From: Enoplosus armatus
Taxonomy: Eukaryota > Chordata > Actinopteri > Centrarchiformes > Enoplosidae
Direction: 5' to 3'
DNA: 64,000 nt
Assembly: GCF_043641665.1 (NCBI RefSeq)
Contig: NC_092183.1
Span: 15,958,501-16,022,500, forward strand
The notes below the pieces were generated by a model. The model searched no databases and was not told the DNA's origin. It saw only the letters and a list, made by a program, of their open reading frames with translations. A program made the translations under genes and the position numbers. Positions 47,032-60,330 of the stretch are shown here, one piece after another. The number at the start of each line of letters is the position of its first letter. Position 1 is the first letter of the stretch.

Positions 47032-48873
47032 GGAGGAGAAGATTTCTGTCGGACTTGAGAGAGAGAGTGATGGCAATGAAGTGCCTAAGGACTTGATCAA
47101 ATTAAACTGCTGCCTCTGTACTATATGCTGTTTAGACTTCATTTAGCCTTGGATCGTTACGCATCATATACCTAACAAATGTGTAATCCTGCGAGTGTTG
47201 GATACAAAAGAATTTAAAAATCAATGCATACCTGCCAAAGCTTAAATTGACTTGTGTGAGTATGAGGAGGAGCATTTAGCCGAAGCTTTCTGTGACTTAG
47301 TCTTACACTGTTTCTTCCCCATAATGTCCGTCTGTGGATAATACTGTAACAAAGAATAAAACTGAGTGCATAGTAGAGAACAACAGAGACTGATTGCTTA
47401 TGGATTTCCTGACCAAGGTGATAGTTACTGATGCAGCAGTATGTTTTAGTTTTAGTATACAAGACAAACTATGTCCCTTATGTTCCCTCCTCCTCAAAAT
47501 GCTTCGCAGTTGTTTTTCCCTACTGACATCCAGAATGGCCTCTCCGCATAAATTGGCGCTGCACTGCTCATCCAAAGTGTCTAAACAAAGCCCCCACTAA
47601 ATATGAAAGATGAGGCAAACTTTAAAAGAGACATAATAAACAAAGGTTAATAACCAGGCTTTTCCCAGGCACTGTTGAAAAACCAGTTTGGTGAGTCTGA
47701 GTTCATGGGTCTGTACTCTTGTGCTTCTCAAGCCTTCTGTTTTACCCACTCTTCCGTCCTGTGACAAGACTTCAAAACAGCCTAAGTTTTGATGTTCAGG
47801 TTGTCAATAAAAAGTCAGAGTCAACGGTTTTGTACAGTAAAAGCTTGCATCCCGTAGGGTTGTGTGTGTTAGCTGCTGTGCTGGTTTTGTTTATTTGTCT
47901 CTCTCAAGTTCTCTTGTGCAGTCCCCGGAGATATCAACATTAAATTGCTTTTTGGTTCAGAAGCTACTCAGATGCATTAGAACTTGTAATGGACTTTGCC
48001 TTGGTGAAGGCGTCAGACGGCTTATTGATTGTGCCTACTGGGTACATCTGAAACTGCTTCACACCTTTGAATAATTCATGTCTCCATCACAATTATTGTC
48101 CTAATTGTAACAATGTTTGGATGGCAAACTGCAAGGAAGGAAAAAGAACGTATTTTGTCTCTCTCTGCCTGCCCTTTATTATTTGAAAATGAAAATAGTA
48201 ATGTGATCATTTTTCATACATTATAATCGTATCCATTATGAAGATGATAACTTGTGTTGCCTGAAAGGCAAACAAAGTTTTAGACGGATCACGCCTCTTA
48301 GTTTTAATTAAAAATCACAGACAGCTTAATTGCGGTGCAGTTGTGCTCTGCTGGCCCGTGATTGCTTCAGAAACTGAGAACGAGATTGTACAGGGGACTG
48401 CAGCAGATATTGCAGTTCTTGCCCCATGCCCCCCCCCCATCAACTCTGGACTTTCTCAAACATTCTCTACAAGTTTCTTATCAGGGTGTAATGAAGTCTC
48501 CTTGGAGGAGGATTCTTTAAACTGTACTTTGATAGGTGGAAACTACAGGGAGAAAATGTCACTTGAACTCATTCTGCATGCACCTGAAAGTCAAGTGAGG
48601 CACTTAAGGTTCTTCTGCTCTTTGAGACTATTTTGTCATATTTGCATCTCATGAAGTAAGCCGCTTTTGAAATGTACCTCAGCAGAATTATGTATTTTTT
48701 GAATTGATAATGCTGATCTGTAATTCACTGCAGGCTCTTAACAATATGTAAGATGCTATACATATTTATGAAAATCTCAGCCTCTGGCTCACATTTAGCT
48801 GATTGTGCACTTCCACATGCAGTCTGGTTTGGTCATAATCCATCATTATGTCTTGAAATAGTGGCTAACCTAA

Positions 48874-48918
48874 CCCCCCCCTCCCCCACCACCACCCAAC
48901 ACCACCCCTCCCCCACAC
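48874..48918 (-). other. C-rich tract, minus-strand G-quadruplex candidate
   Basis: Five C tracts of three or more lie within 45 bases (CCCCCCCTCCCCCACC and on), giving G tracts with short loops on the minus strand. It may also be read as a decayed (CCA)n/(CCCCT)n repeat. Confidence 0.6.
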
Positions 48919-51484
48919 AATTCTGGGTGTATTGAATTATCACTGAACTTAATTGAAACATTAAAAAGTAGCAGAGTCATGGATGGCATGAGCTTATCAG
49001 TGAAACTTTCCTGAATGGGTTCAACATGCATTTTGCCACTTTAACTTCTTCTCTGTGTTTGAACCAATACCCAACTAACCTATTATCAGTTTAAACAGCA
49101 TTTTGATTATTGATAATAATAATTGTGTCCCCCTCCTTCTTGTTTTCTTTGTCAATGAAGAGGGAATGTTTGTGTTTTTCCTTTCTTGCGTTACTCCCTT
49201 TCCCTACACCACCATGTTTGTTCCAATTTCAGCATGGCGTCCCATTAAGATTTGATTCCTTGCAATCATGCTGTAATGCAACAGGTTGAAAGCATCCTGT
49301 AATCATGTGTTCTTTGCAGTTTGCCAAAAAAAAATCAAACATGATTGACAAGTGTTAGTATCTGCATGAACAAAAGTAAAATACCATTTGTACATCAGAA
49401 GCTGTCAGTGACTACCCAGCCAAGTATTAAATTGGGCTGTTATTTGATAAGACTGGAAAAAAACTAAACAGAAAATGGAAGCAGACATCAGTCAATGCAT
49501 TATCTGTTGCACGGCGAATGCACATTAAAAAAAATGGCTGTTTTGAGAGACTCCAGCTCCCTCAACTCGAGTTAAGATTAAAAAGGAGTATTGATTTCCC
49601 TATAACAACACCTCCGTTTTTCCTGATCTTAATGCTCCCTCAAACTCAATTTAAGTCCAAATGTAGCCTCAGTCCGTCAGCCAATGATACAACCACACAG
49701 TGACAAAGCAACACTTGTCTCACTACTGCCAACAATATTCCAGTTCCAACATGATGCTGTTTGTTTTAGCTCATTTGTTTTACCTACTGTGGTGGATATG
49801 TTTACAGTGTATTTGCCACATCTCTTTTTTTCCCACTGTACTGCAACACATCAATTTTAAGAAGTCAGGGTCGCACACATATACACACACACAAACCTAT
49901 CTGCATGCATAGCATGTAGTACTGATTGATATTAAACTATATGGTTGAAAATGCACTCTGATATTGTTATGGCACTCAATAGCGCCACCAAATCTTATAA
50001 TTTCCTTTCGGCTCACTGTTGATGTTTTGAAACTGTGAACTGTGTTGAATGTGCACAAAATTAGATGTGTAGTAGTATCGATGTGTATGAGAAAACAAGG
50101 CTGGGGGAAAGGGCCACCAGATTACACAAAGTATGTCTGACATCATTCTCCAAAACATAAGCTGTTATCACTGCCCCAGTATTGATTTGGAACACCATTG
50201 AATCTACAAATACAACATCAAGTGGCTCATTGATGCTGTAATGCTGTGTATATCTGAATATGTCAGACAGCTCAGTGGATTTTGCCCCATAGCACATTTG
50301 TGCTGTGATATCTGACGTATCTGATTATCGCTCCTCAGGGTTAGCACAGATGTTGAACTGTAAGACTGAGCCCAGGGCAGCTACAAATTGCAAAGGGACT
50401 AAATTAGCGTTGGGTCAGCTGTTTGTCTTTGGGTGAAATGCTGCTAAAAATGGGCAAAAACTTTAGCCTTGGTACGTCTTCCGTTAATGAATTCCATCTT
50501 GATGAATTTGTATAAACATGAGGCAAACAAGATGATTTAGAGTGGTGGCATAACAAGGTCAAGTCGCTCACCAGCTGAGTGCAGACTCTTATGCAACATT
50601 ATGTGGAGCAAGGTTATCAAAGATTGCAAGTGGAAACTACTTACTTCAACTCTTACAGTAATTCCACTTATTTGTCCCATTTGACAGACTGAAAAGCCTG
50701 CATGGTGCGAAACTTTACATACGCCAACAACCAAAGGATGTTTAAAAAATAATGACAGCAACCTGATTTCTTAAAGTAGAAAGTGCAAGCACACACGGTA
50801 AAGTCGGTGTGTCGGAAGCTTTGAATTGTCATTGTGAGGATTAATAAAGAATGAGCTTCTTTAATGTTTCGCCTGAGTGAGCTCATAAAAGCCGACATGT
50901 GGTGAAGGAAGAGATGGAATACAAATAAACCCGGGCCCAATAAATGTCACTACTTTCCTTTTGTGTTTGCAAGGCATGCAGGAAATAGGAGACTTGGGTG
51001 TCCACGATAGGGAGACAGGAGAAAGAGGCAGGGAAACTAATTTTGCACAAGCTTGGCAAAGGGCATTGCAAAATGCTCTCAATTTGTCATACACAATTGG
51101 CTGCATGCTTTCAGAGAGCAGAGGAAAGAGGTTGTGTTTTCATGTAAGGTCTGTGCTTTATCTGATTCCACCTCATCACTGAAGACTCACAGAGAATCTG
51201 ATTGCAGAATTTGCCAGAATGAGCTTTTGTAAATGTGCAAAACTCTTCCTCCGCCTACAGTACATTTTGTCTGTGAATGCTCAGCTCTTTTTGCTCAACT
51301 CCACCTTCGCCACCAACTTATTCATATAATCTGATTCCCTTCCCTGTACGCTTTGCTGATTCAATTCAGTCTTGAGGTAGTTCTGCAACTGTCTTGTGTC
51401 CATAAATGAGTTTCTAACTGAAGAACATATTTACTCTTTTTTTTACAAGGACATCTTTATTTGACTATGCGTCTTCTCTTTCAG

Positions 51485-51631
51485 AAAAGCAGTCCATGTG
51501 AAAGAGTTGTCAGGCTGGCAGCCTTTTCACAAAAGGCTAGTCAGTGTGGTGAATGCAGCCTGCCACCTCACTATGTAAAATCGGTCGGCGGAGCAGTTTT
51601 GTGGGCAGTGAGGTGGACGGTGGTCAGCTGA
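51485..51631 (+). other. Candidate terminal exon, 48 codons plus stop
   Basis: GCGTCTTCTCTTTCAG|AAAAGC is a strong 3' splice site. In phase 0 it opens 48 codons, KSSPCERVVRLAAFSQKASQ, CGECSLPPHYVKSVGGAVLW, AVRWTVVS, then TGA at 51629-51631. Four cysteine/proline-rich positions give it some protein-like look, but no family is recognised. There is no clear AATAAA just downstream before the repeat at 51949. Confidence 0.15.
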
Positions 51632-51948
51632 AGTTCAGTGTTTGATGGTTAAAGCTTGCTCATGCAGTGCTTCATGGCGCTGACCTTTGAAAGCAGCCCA
51701 GAAAGAACCTCAGTCATCATTTTTATTTCTCAGCTCTGGGTACATCTTATTTGTTGCCTTTTCAGCACCAGTGAAGTTAATGAAGAAACAAACACTTTGT
51801 GACGAGGTCTGGTGAAAGTGTTCTGGTATTGAGCATTTTGAGAAGTTTTGAAACACTGGATGGAAAAGGGAAAATCTATATTTGTACTTTATGTGGGAGA
51901 TATTTTCCCTGCATAAGCTTGCTATTGCTCCGTTTTTAAGCCAGTCGG

Positions 51949-52503
51949 TTCATCCACCACTTTGGTCCACACTGAAATATGGATTGCCATGAAATTTTTT
52001 ACAGACTTTCCTGGCCTCCAGAGGATGAAGCCTACTAACTTTGGTGATCTTCTGACATTACCATTAGCACCACCAGCATGTCGACATTTTTAGTTTTTAG
52101 TAAAATGCCTCGACAACTATTGGATGAATTGTGGTGAAATTTTGTACAAACATTCTTGGTTCCCAGATGATGATTTCTAATGACTTTGGTGATCTCCAGA
52201 CTTTTCTGCTTCACCATGAGGTGGACATTTGTGGATTGAGTCAAATGTCTCAACAAATATTGGATGGATTGCCATGAAATTTGGTACAGACGTCCCCCTC
52301 AGGAAGAATTGCAGTCACTTTGGTCACTTTTCATCTAGCATGCTAACGCACTAAAATAAGATGGTGAACATGGTAAACATTACACATTGTATAGCATCAG
52401 CATGTTAGTATTGTCATTGCGAGCACGTTAGTATGCTGACGTTAACATTTAGCTCAAAGCACTGCTGTGTCACGTACAGACTCACAGCCGCTAGCATGGC
52501 TGT
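51949..52503 (+). repeat. Percomorph interspersed repeat family R2
   Basis: Three internal subrepeats of about 110-140 bp share ATTGGATGGATTGCCATGAA, TTTGGTACAGAC, CCAGATGATGA and ACTTTGGTGATCTCC-type blocks (51980-52055, 52112-52201, 52251-52328). They are followed by the family's GCATGCTAACGCACTAAA, AAGATGGTGAACATGGTAAA, CATCAGCATGTTAG, TTTAGCTCAAAGCACTGCTG and CCGCTAGCATGGCTGT tail. I recognise this order from many percomorph genomes. A related single subrepeat sits at 5074-5180. No terminal repeat is evident, so the class is left open. Confidence 0.85.
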
Positions 52504-55500
52504 CACATTTCTTCATCTTCGTTTGTCTTGGTATTGAGAGAACTTCGCGAAGAGAAAGACTAGGCATGAATGCACACATAAAGTTTAATCTGCATCGAGC
52601 ACAGGCTGACTTCTTTAGCCATCAGTCAGCCCTGCTTTCCCTCTCAGCTGTGTCCTAGTACTGCACATCTCTACTCACCATTTCCAACACTGGGCCAACA
52701 TATCTCCCAGCATCCACGCACACAGTTTGTTCTAAAGCCAACAGAATTCTGAAGATCACTGAAAAGAAGTAGCTAACAAACCTTTGTTGTTAACACTCTT
52801 TGATACACACACATGAATGTACGTACATATTCCTCAGACTATCAACTCTGTCTGTACCCCAAAGCCAGGGACCATCAGAGAAACAGAAGACACAAGCAGA
52901 GCCCCTGAGCTGCAAGGGCCCCGGGCCAAAAAGAAACTTAAATCAATTCCATTTGATTAGGTGCCACTGCATACACTACATCTTATAATTCCATTAAGGC
53001 AGGGATGGATTTTCAATGAATGTAACTGCAGGCGAATGGTTAGGCATAATTTTGTGAAATGAAATACAGCACAGGTTTGGAATTGGGGTGTGAATTTCTT
53101 TGTTTTCTCCTTTTTCTCCTCCCCCTTTGCAGATAGGGACTTTTCCTGATCCCAGTTCCGCAGTCCCCCACAGCATCTTTAAATGCTTTTAGAATGCTTA
53201 GTCTAAATTATTTCACACTTTATTATATCAGCTTCAGTTCAGTAGGCCGCGGTAAGACCACCATGCAATTGCCTGATTTAACCCTAACTACTGATAAATA
53301 AATACTGTATATATGCCATTAGTTACAGCACAGGGAGGTTAAGCATTTGAATAAGGTCTATTGTTGTTTCTCTACTTTCCTTTCTTACGAAGATCAGACA
53401 CATTACAGCTGCAGACCCAAAGTCAGGATTCAGGAGGTTTGAACATGTGTCACCTATAGAGGCAAGTGGTTGGTCCTTAGAGAAAATCAGAGCATGATTG
53501 GAGCCATGGTGTTTAAAGACCCTGAGTAAAATATCTATTAGGAAGCCAGTAAAGACAGCTAGATTTACTGCATGACTGCCGCAATTTCAAGCCTCACTAA
53601 TCAACCTTTACTGTACATGCACAAGGCTAAGTGAGGGCCAGGGATGTTGGATTTCAGGGCATAGGCAATAATACATAGCCTAAGGGTTGTTGCTTCATGA
53701 CCCAATGTGTCCTTCCACACCAATTGAACAACAAATAACAAATATTCCACTTGCTGAACTTTCTGCTGTTTATTTTTACGGCCTTGTTGAAGGCACACTT
53801 CATCACTTTTCCGGCTTTGGAGTTGAGTATGAATTGTTTGCACAAGTTTTTAGCCTCCTGTATTTTGTTTTTGAGATCACTGATCACAGTCAACTCAGAG
53901 TAAACTGGTCCTTAAGCTGCTGCAGAGTTTGTGTCGGACACAGTGCTGCATCTTTAATGCAGTGCTAGCTGGGGGACTCATCAAATATTTGTGTCTTTCC
54001 CAGTCAAGCAACACAGTGCTTACACTGGATGAATGGCTCAGTGCCCCCGTGTCCCCTCTCGGAAAGTTGTCCTGCATTGAATGGATGCCACCGACATCTG
54101 CAGTGACAGAAAGTCGCTGATGAAGGTCAACAATCCATCAGGCCCTGAGGATGGAGAAAAGCCTGGGCCACTGACTGAACATTTAAAATGATGAACGTAT
54201 GTAGCAGATGAACACAAATCCCATAATAAAAGCTGACTAAATGTTTTCTTTGTAACATCAATACTGTCTACCTATATGTCATAGAGATGTAATAAGCTAT
54301 AGCATAGCACACTGATATACGTGCTTGGACTAAGACAGCATTACACTATATTTGACTAACTTTACAAAGTAAGTAAACAATACTCACATGCCTGTGGCTG
54401 AGAATAAATTAAGAAAGTACTAGTGCTGCAACTCTTTTTGAACATTATTTGTCAGGACACATCTGTCAAATATTTCCAGCTGAGATTAGTTTCATGAATT
54501 AATCATTTTTGTCCTGAAAGCTACTTACTGACCTGTAGTCAAGTTCTCTCAAGGGCAACAGAATGAAACTGAAAATCCACTTGTATGAATAGCTATAATA
54601 TTCTAGTCATTACTGCATTACAATAACAGATGAGCAAAACTGTACTGTACTCCATGGTTCGATATTTAACTGCAAGCCAGCAATGCTTTGCCAGTGAGGG
54701 AGCGGAGCAACAACTGTGCCAGTTTATGAGCAAGGGGAAATCAAGGGGAGATTTATGAGCATAATAATGAATCCTATGCCTGCTTTAATTACAACAATCC
54801 TGGACTCTTTGAAGTACGCTGTTGCAGCTGGAAATCATTTGCCTTGTGTCTTAGTCCTTTACACTGAACAGATAAACATGGATCAAGTGTTAAATTTGCA
54901 TGTTGGTGAGAATTTTTTAATTATTTGTTAGTGTTGCTGTTAACAAATTGCAGCAAAAGCAGCTTAATTGCCGGCTCTGCTTACATGTGTTTTACAGAGA
55001 AAATGTAGGATTCACTTTGACTTTCATTGTCTCTTAGTGAAATCAAACTTTAACTGGGAGCTTAACCAGGTTTGTGAGATACATTACGCCATTAGCAGCT
55101 CATGAGTCATGAGGGCAGACGATGCTAATATATTTCATAAATGACTTTTGAATGTCAACCAAGCATCGTTAGAGGGGCAAACAAGAGCCCCGCGCAGATG
55201 CTTATCACCCACGTTGTCTCTGATGCACCTGTCCCTGCCGTATGTCAAGTGCTTCGACCGTTCCAAATCGAGCTAAACAAGGCAAACGGATCAAAATCAG
55301 TGCCAAAGCAGGTGTGTGACAGTTCCACCTGTGTTTCACCAGCCGTTCGCTTCTCTTTCTCATGCCCAGATAAAGAGTCTGATCTCTGGCAGAATAAAAA
55401 AGGATCTGTCAGCTCCTGGCGGGCTGGAACTACCCACAGAATCAGACTTCCACGACACCCACCTGCTCTCCCCTGGTAATGCTGACAGGGTGGTGGGTTT

Positions 55501-57012
55501 GGGGGTTTCAGGCATCTTAGACTTCTAGTTCACCAGTCGACCTGTTGATGACAGTTGTTTTTGATTCTACATTTACCTGGGTTTTCCATATTTTCACTTT
55601 TAGCTTTCCTCGTGGACTCGTGAATCATAATAGATGAGGTGAAATCCAAAACTCCAATCTGGAGACATATGTTTTCACCTTTGCATTTATGTTTTGTCAC
55701 ATGCAAATGCTTGTGCTGTATTTCTTGTTTTAATTGCTGTGTAAGTTGATATTAAGTAGTCCTTGGTTGAATTCATTTTTATTACATTACCATGCAGATT
55801 TTTGCATTTGTTTTTGCCTTTGCATTGTTCACTAAAATTGTGTCACCATTATCACATTGCGTATGAAATAGAAGTATAGGAATGTATCAGAATAACGTAA
55901 ATAATGTTGCAGAGATGTTAAAGTACAGACTACAAAGATGTCCATGAAAGGTGAATAATATTCACATCAAGCTAGGGTCCAAAGTTCACCATCAGTATGT
56001 GCGGTCAGGAAGTGGGACTGCAGTATGTATGAAAGACTAATAGTCCAGCTTCACCAGGTTATACACTTTGCCGAAGAGAAATCTTTGACTAAAGTTTAAA
56101 GTGAAGAAAAAGCAGTGTGACCTTGCATGACCTTGGCTGTGATGGGAAGCAACTTTTTTATAAGGCCCGTGTTGAAAAACAGTGAATCATTCCTTTGAGC
56201 ACATCACATCAAACAGTTTAATTCATATGGAATCTGGAAAATATGCTTTATGACCTATATTCCTTTTAAAACCACTGCAAGATATGTGTGTGTGATCTTT
56301 AATTCATTTATTTAAGACATATATGTGAAAAGAGATGTATGCACCTTCTGCAATACAGTTACAGCATATTCATAAAAATGATGCTTGGTGTATTTACAAA
56401 GATGAATGTGGAAATTAAGTTTTCACCTAAACTGGTTTAAAAAAAATGTAATCCCATGCTAAACATTTTCAGCCTAAATTTAATTTACACATGCAAACAT
56501 TATAAACAAGCAAAATTATGCACACACATACATATCACACACAATACAAAAACATCAAAAACATATTTACATGCATGCAAATAAAGGCAATAAAAGCATT
56601 GCAATTAAAAACTTGCCAGCATCACCAATTCTGAAAATGCACAAATGAACTCCTGCATCAGACTCACCACATATCATATATACATGTGCAGCATTTGGTA
56701 GAATTTAAATGCATTAATTATGCCGTTCTCTACCTTACGTGCACATGTCATCTGCACATACATTATACATGAGATTCCTTATCACTGCCTGACATATGGG
56801 AACATTTATGCTGATGAACATATGACTCACAATCTTGCCACATACATACATAACATCCCCATAGTATCATGTGACTGCATGGAAGTACACAAGGATGTAC
56901 AATATGGCCTGTCCTTCAATTTAGTTCATCACATGCAAAATCTACCTTTAGATGTGTTGCCTTATGCATGTAATTGTTGACAGACTCAATATAAATATAT
57001 AACATCTAACTA
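52504..57012. other. Gene-free sequence
   Basis: No gene recognised. A 112-codon plus-strand frame (55141-55479, ATG start) lies in a GC-richer, unique-looking patch; its peptide resembles no family I know and another frame (55316-55528) is open across the same bases. The stretch 56460-56700 is CA/AT-rich and low in complexity. Confidence 0.5.
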
Positions 57013-57122
57013 TAAGGGAAGGAATCTCTGTCTGTATGTATATGCTGGGTGTATTGCTGATGACCCAAGGGAGTGCAGTGTCAAGTGTGGAGTTGATTAG
57101 ATGAACAGTTCTCAGGAACACT
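57013..57122 (+). repeat. Fragment of interspersed repeat family R3
   Basis: AATCTCTGTCTGTATGTATA, CTGGGTGTATTGCTGATGAC, CCAAGGGAGTGCAGTGTCAA and GTGTGGAGTTGATTAGATGA follow a dispersed fish repeat of the form TCTGTCTGTATG...GGCGGGTGTATTGCTGAGGACCCAAGGGAGTGC. Another fragment of the same family lies at 57455-57560 in the same orientation. Confidence 0.6.
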
Positions 57123-57164
57123 GCAAGCAGCATTTCTGCGGGCCAATGGTCTAAATTATGATAT

Positions 57165-57423
57165 AGACGTCTACTAAACTTTCACTTTTGAACAAAAATT
57201 AACCAGATCTTAGCCTAAATGGCTAGATGATGGCGAACTCTGCAACCATACAACCAAGTTGCAACCCACTGAGCAATTTTCCGTTGATTAGACACCTAAC
57301 AGATGTCTAATCATATTAAACTTTCACTTTTGAACCATACCATATATAACCATCTAGCCATCATCCATCTAGGCTAAAATCGGATTACATTTGGTTAAAA
57401 AGTGAAAGTTTAGTAGACATCTA
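57165..57423. mobile_element. Foldback/MITE element with about 70-bp arms
   Basis: The left arm from 57165 (AGACGTCTACTAAACTTTCA, CTTTTGAAC, CTTAGCCTAAATGG) and the reverse complement of the right arm ending at 57423 (AGATGTCTACTAAACTTTCA, CTTTTTAACC, TTTTAGCCTAGATGG) align over about 70 bp. The short centre contains a further perfect 9-bp inverted repeat, GATTAGACA (57286) with TGTCTAATC (57304), and a second direct copy of the left-arm block AAACTTTCACTTTTGAAC near 57319. There is no coding capacity. This is a non-autonomous DNA transposon of unassigned superfamily. Confidence 0.8.
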
Positions 57424-57454
57424 GATCACACCTAGCCGTCGTTTCAACGTCTTT

Positions 57455-57560
57455 TTCTATCTGACTGTCTGTATATACGTCTGCCCTTCAATTATCTCGA
57501 CAACCGCTCCTCCGATTGACTCCACACTTGGCGGGTGTATTGCCGAGTGAATTCCTTATT
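57455..57560 (+). repeat. Second fragment of repeat family R3
   Basis: TCTGACTGTCTGTATATACG, CCTTCAATTATCTCGACAAC, CGCTCCTCCGATTGACTCCA and CACTTGGCGGGTGTATTGCC match the family described at 57013-57122, covering more of its middle. Together the two fragments flank the foldback element. Confidence 0.6.
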
Positions 57561-58203
57561 TTGGTAGATTTGGATAAGTCTGGAAAAGCCGCCATCATCA
57601 AGTCAAATGTTTTTCCACTGGCAAGGCATGGGAGACTGGCTTTAGTTCAGAATTAAAGTAAAAAAAATAAGTCTCACTTTTGAAGTCAATAAAGTGAGAA
57701 TAGTGAGTTGTCCATCAAAGGAACTGTGTGAATTCCATTAAGTCTTTAGACCCATTTGTGGTCGAGACAGGGTTTATTGTTGGTGCCGAAGTCACACAAC
57801 AGACTGACGCAGTGTTATTAATACACTTCTTTTGCATGGAAATACTTTCTATGCAGATTGACTCTGAAACAATTAGTGGGCTTGAACATTTGCATGTAAT
57901 TGTGTTCTTGTAATATCTTTTTTTCTAAAGTGGAAAAGCACGAGTATAGTTCCAGCGCCTCTGTGTGAACAGATAGTGCTGCTTTCATGATCAACTTATT
58001 GCCTGTGTCCATGCTGCATTTCAGCCATCATATTTGTGCGTGTTTTGTATTTATTTATTTCATTCATTGCCAGGAAGATTTTGTTGTTGTGGAACAAGGT
58101 CAGAGCCCAGAATACTGCAGGGGGAAACATGTTAAGTGAGCTGAGGAGAGGCGGAATGTGTTTGATGGATGCTTGGCAGGTTTAGAGTGGAGCGCCTTAA
58201 AAC

Positions 58204-58209
<6 letters not shown>

Positions 58210-58246
<37 letters not shown>
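58210..58246 (+). repeat. (CA)n microsatellite
   Basis: About 18 uninterrupted CA units. Confidence 0.95.
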
Positions 58247-58248
<2 letters not shown>

Positions 58249-59314
58249 TCTGCCATTGACTGCTGTACGCTGCTCTTTTCATGAGGTGGTTGAGGGTTGC
58301 ACAGCCCGGCGCATGGCATCAATCAAAAATGCTCATGTGAACTTAGTGATACAGCAGGGGATGACTTATATACTCTTCAGGTCTTTGCTCCGGGATAAAC
58401 GTGTTGTTAGATCTTTGCAGGCTGCTGAAGTAGAGGAGAACTACCATCACAGTGACTGAGCAACACTGGCCTCTATAGGCAGCCAGAGGAACAGGGGTTA
58501 ACACGAGGAACTACTGCCCACAAACCCAACTCCATTATTAAAAATGACAAATCTCTCTGTGTCTCCCTCTCTTTTTCTCCCTCGGTGTGTGTATTTAAGA
58601 TTGCATTTGTGTCTGTGTGTCACACGTCTTTATTTGTTTGTGAACATGTCAGTGCATGGCGTCACTGGCACACGACTGTTCTCTTTGTGGCTGTGTTTGT
58701 TAATGTCACTCAAGACAGCCCAATTGAAGGTGCCATTGTTAGTGCCGGAGGGCAACGGGAGTAAATTCGACAGCTTGACAGCTCTCATTAGCGTATTAGA
58801 CACAAACAGTGGCACAGATGCTCCCGGTCAGTCCTTGGTCAGCCTGGAGCTTCGCTTAACGGCCCGCTGACAGGTGGCTTTGTGGCACTCTGTCTCATGG
58901 TTGACAGGGTGGCAAAGCAGGAGCTCATCTTCAATAGACTGCTGGGATTGCCAAGGACGGTAGATGTCTCACAGACATGAATACTGGTATAATGAAATGA
59001 ACAAAATGAATCGTGAAGGTTTCACAAACACGCAAGCACAGACACGGAGTACAGTGAAAAATATATATAAATGAGAGAAAAGAGAGGGAGACACACAAAT
59101 TACTATTTCTATGACTATTTACACGCAGCATCAGGCATGATTAGAAAAACGTGCACAGTAAATATTTAGACCACCATGTTTGCCAGAGCAAATGACTGCT
59201 TGTGCCTACAATTAAATCTCTTTTGTTTTCTTGTTTATTATGAAGCAAGCAAAGAGTACACATTCAGATATGTGCGCTCTATATGAAACACGTGCACACC
59301 ACATTCATTCCCTC

Positions 59315-59318
<4 letters not shown>

Positions 59319-59357
<39 letters not shown>
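59319..59357 (+). repeat. (AC)n microsatellite
   Basis: About 19 uninterrupted AC units. Confidence 0.95.
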
Positions 59358-59359
<2 letters not shown>

Positions 59360-60330
59360 CAAAGCGTTCTGGTCCAGTGGTTTTCTTTGGAGTCAAATTT
59401 AGCTTTTTACTGTAGCTGTTGTCATTTGTTACGGCACAAAGCTCAAAAGTTCAGTTCTCACTTTCACTCCTCACCAGCTAAAAAATCAATGCCAGAGGCA
59501 CAAAAGTTCTGTTAAACTGAATGAAAGTTAAATGATTTTTCCAACACACCTTTTGAAGTTTTTGCAATGCCTCAAAGGTAAAATAGAAAGGGGGTTACAA
59601 GTTATACGGCCAATGAGAAGACTGTGGAGGCAAATAGTTTGAGAAAAAAAGTATGTGGTATGTATGTATGTGGCAAGAGTAAATGTAGCCAAACAGACTG
59701 ACCTTTTATAACTTAATTTTATTGTGCGTGGAGTTTATGTGTAACAGAATAATCTTTTACGTTACTATACATGCATTCATTTATTTCAAAAACTGGAAGT
59801 CAGCATAACAGAATGTAATAAAAACATTTGGTTTCTATTCTTGACCTGAAAAGGTTTGAGGAAAGGTTGACAACTTATTTTGGGAAGATCTGAAAAAAAG
59901 ATTCAAGGTTTGTTTATATAGTTTAAAATCAAGGATGAGAGTGTTTTTGGAAAATGTCCTTGTTTTATCAGAAATATTATTGAGATATAATATTTTTAGT
60001 TAGGTGGACCATTTAGAAAATCATGTTGTTATATCAAAAGTGAAAGGTACAATGTGAACCAGTTTCTATGGAAATAGTAAATAAATTGCTGATACGTGAA
60101 AAATGGGAAGAGCCAATGCATGAGGGTGTTTCACACCTCACATAACCCTCATGAATGGACCTCATAAAGAGCTTGAATGGACTGGTGCATGCTGGGGGCA
60201 GGGGGAAAAAAGGAATGACTCAAATTTGTCATGTTTACTTCTGGTCTCCAGAATAATTCTCTATCTAATTCTCTTTCCAGCCCGGCAGGTTTAATGTAGA
60301 ATCCAATCATCAGCGTCCATTTTATTTCAG

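Larger units (their letters stand above)
47032..51948. other. Gene-free sequence
   Basis: No gene or recognised transposon in about 4.9 kb apart from short low-complexity tracts: C10 at 48429-48438 and a C-rich block at 48874-48918. The splice-flanked open segment 51485-51631 is listed separately. Confidence 0.5.
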
